Shown: positions 5,838-6,511 of the stretch, in pieces
How positions within the stretch are numbered: position 1 is the first letter of the stretch
Layout of the letters: every line of letters begins with the position of its first letter
Assembly: GCA_903913355.1 (NCBI GenBank)
Contig: CAIWKU010000547.1
Location: forward strand, 1-6,511
Reading direction: 5' to 3'
Length of the DNA stretch: 6,511 bases
Origin: an uncultured Bacteroidota bacterium
GTDB taxonomy: Bacteria; Bacteroidota; Bacteroidia; Chitinophagales; Chitinophagaceae
The notes under the pieces: model-generated
The model's input: the letters and a program-made list of their open reading frames with translations, nothing else
What the model was told of the DNA's origin: nothing
The model's database searches: none
Position numbers and translations under genes: made by a program

Positions 5838-6511
5838 CTATTGAATATAGCGAGAGAGGTGGTAAATGTTAGCTTTCAAAATATTTTCGCTACGGTATTT
5901 CTTTTCAACGGGGAAGTCATAAACTAGGTAAGTGCTTGGATGAGTTGAAGCAAAAATTGCAGAGCCGAGGCAATGTGGCCTGGTGCCCAGAGGACATATA
6001 TAGACATCGTAATATTGCGTATATCTTTGGAATTCTGTACTAAGTAATTCATAAAGTTCAAAGGGACTTGCGGCCTCACATGGTTTTACGAAATCAAAAC
6101 ATTCGGCACCTTTTATTACCATGTAATTCATTTTGATCGCCGTAAGATTCCATCCTGGGACAAATGAGGGGAATCCGACAATTGGAATGATTTTTTTAGG
6201 TTTTATATTTTCGTAAATTGTTTGTAATCTCTGGCTGTCAAAACCCATAGGAGCAATAAGTAGTACATCTCTTGAACTTTTACATTTAATAAAACCAGGC
6301 ACACCATTAGTACTCCCAACTATTCTATCGTACAAATCGAATTCCTCAGTTTCTCCAATAACTGAAAGGCTGCGTCTACGGTATTCGCAAGGTTCAGTAT
6401 ATGCTGCGAACAGCTTTGCCGGTTTGATTTCAGTTAATAGGAGTTTGATAAGTAAAAACAGAATACCTTGCTTTAAGGTTGTAATGTCGATGCATATTCG
6501 CGCATTTGCCA
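5838..6511 (-). CDS. uncharacterised alpha/beta protein, 5'-truncated by the window edge
   Basis: The frame is open to the right edge, giving 223 residues in the window and no start codon; an internal TTG at 6335 is not needed as a start. Visible parts, numbered from the window edge, are ARICIDITTL (3-12), a hydrophobic helix GILFLLIKLLL (15-25), AAYTEPCEY (35-43), VLLIAPMGFDSQR (82-94), KKIIPIVGFPSFVPGW (105-120), SPFELYELL (148-156), DVYICPLGTRPHCLGSAIFA (168-187) and STYLVYDFP (192-200). Alternating strands and helices with glycine turns (APMGF, PLGT) suggest a Rossmann-like fold. I recall similar uncharacterised proteins with an IDIS/IDIT start and a PLGTK-like motif from accessory regions, but cannot name a family; a CARF-like or other nucleotide-sensing role would be a guess. 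It converges on the fic gene across 147 bp, and no strong terminator is seen between them. Confidence 0.75.
   Translation of the reverse strand, partial: ANARICIDITTLKQGILFLLIKLLLTEIKPAKLFAAYTEPCEYRRRSLSVIGETEEFDLYDRIVGSTNGVPGFIKCKSSRDVLLIAPMGFDSQRLQTIYENIKPKKIIPIVGFPSFVPGWNLTAIKMNYMVIKGAECFDFVKPCEAASPFELYELLSTEFQRYTQYYDVYICPLGTRPHCLGSAIFASTHPSTYLVYDFPVEKKYRSENILKANIYHLSRYIQ

Overview
The window looks like an accessory region of a Bacteroidota genome. The basis is the protein types (a Bacteroidetes-style mobilisation cluster with a MOBP-like relaxase), AT-rich gene starts that mostly lack Shine-Dalgarno sequences, and TAnnTTTG-like promoter elements. Genus cannot be told from the sequence.

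Layout. (1) Positions 2-592, plus strand: the 3' part of a gene ending in a HEPN domain, probably the C-terminal half of a nucleotidyltransferase-HEPN protein whose start lies outside the window. (2) Positions 593-813: no gene, but an 18-bp inverted repeat and a short hairpin separate this gene from the next cluster. (3) Positions 814-3753, minus strand: a mobilisation module, read in the order excisionase-like HTH protein, 102-aa unknown protein, a structured non-coding stretch that is the best oriT candidate, MobC-like relaxosome protein, relaxase (overlapping MobC by ATGA), and a coiled-coil protein with one membrane segment. No integrase, replication gene, coupling ATPase or type IV secretion gene is visible, so the module appears mobilisable rather than self-transmissible. 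(4) Positions 3754-4142: a 389-bp divergent intergenic region with a 12-bp palindrome on the mob side and four 24-bp tandem repeats directly before the next gene. (5) Positions 4143-5690, plus strand: a 515-aa protein fusing an AbiEi-like winged-helix region to a class II-type Fic domain, a likely single-chain toxin/regulator. (6) Positions 5838-6511, minus strand: the 3' part of an uncharacterised alpha/beta protein, open to the window edge.

How they may work together (inference): DNA-transfer genes lie between genes whose families (HEPN/nucleotidyltransferase, Fic, AbiEi-like) recur in toxin-antitoxin and defence settings, so this may be cargo of an integrated mobilisable element. The most unusual signals are the 24-bp repeat array that carries a promoter-like core in each unit, and the stacked hairpins upstream of mobC.
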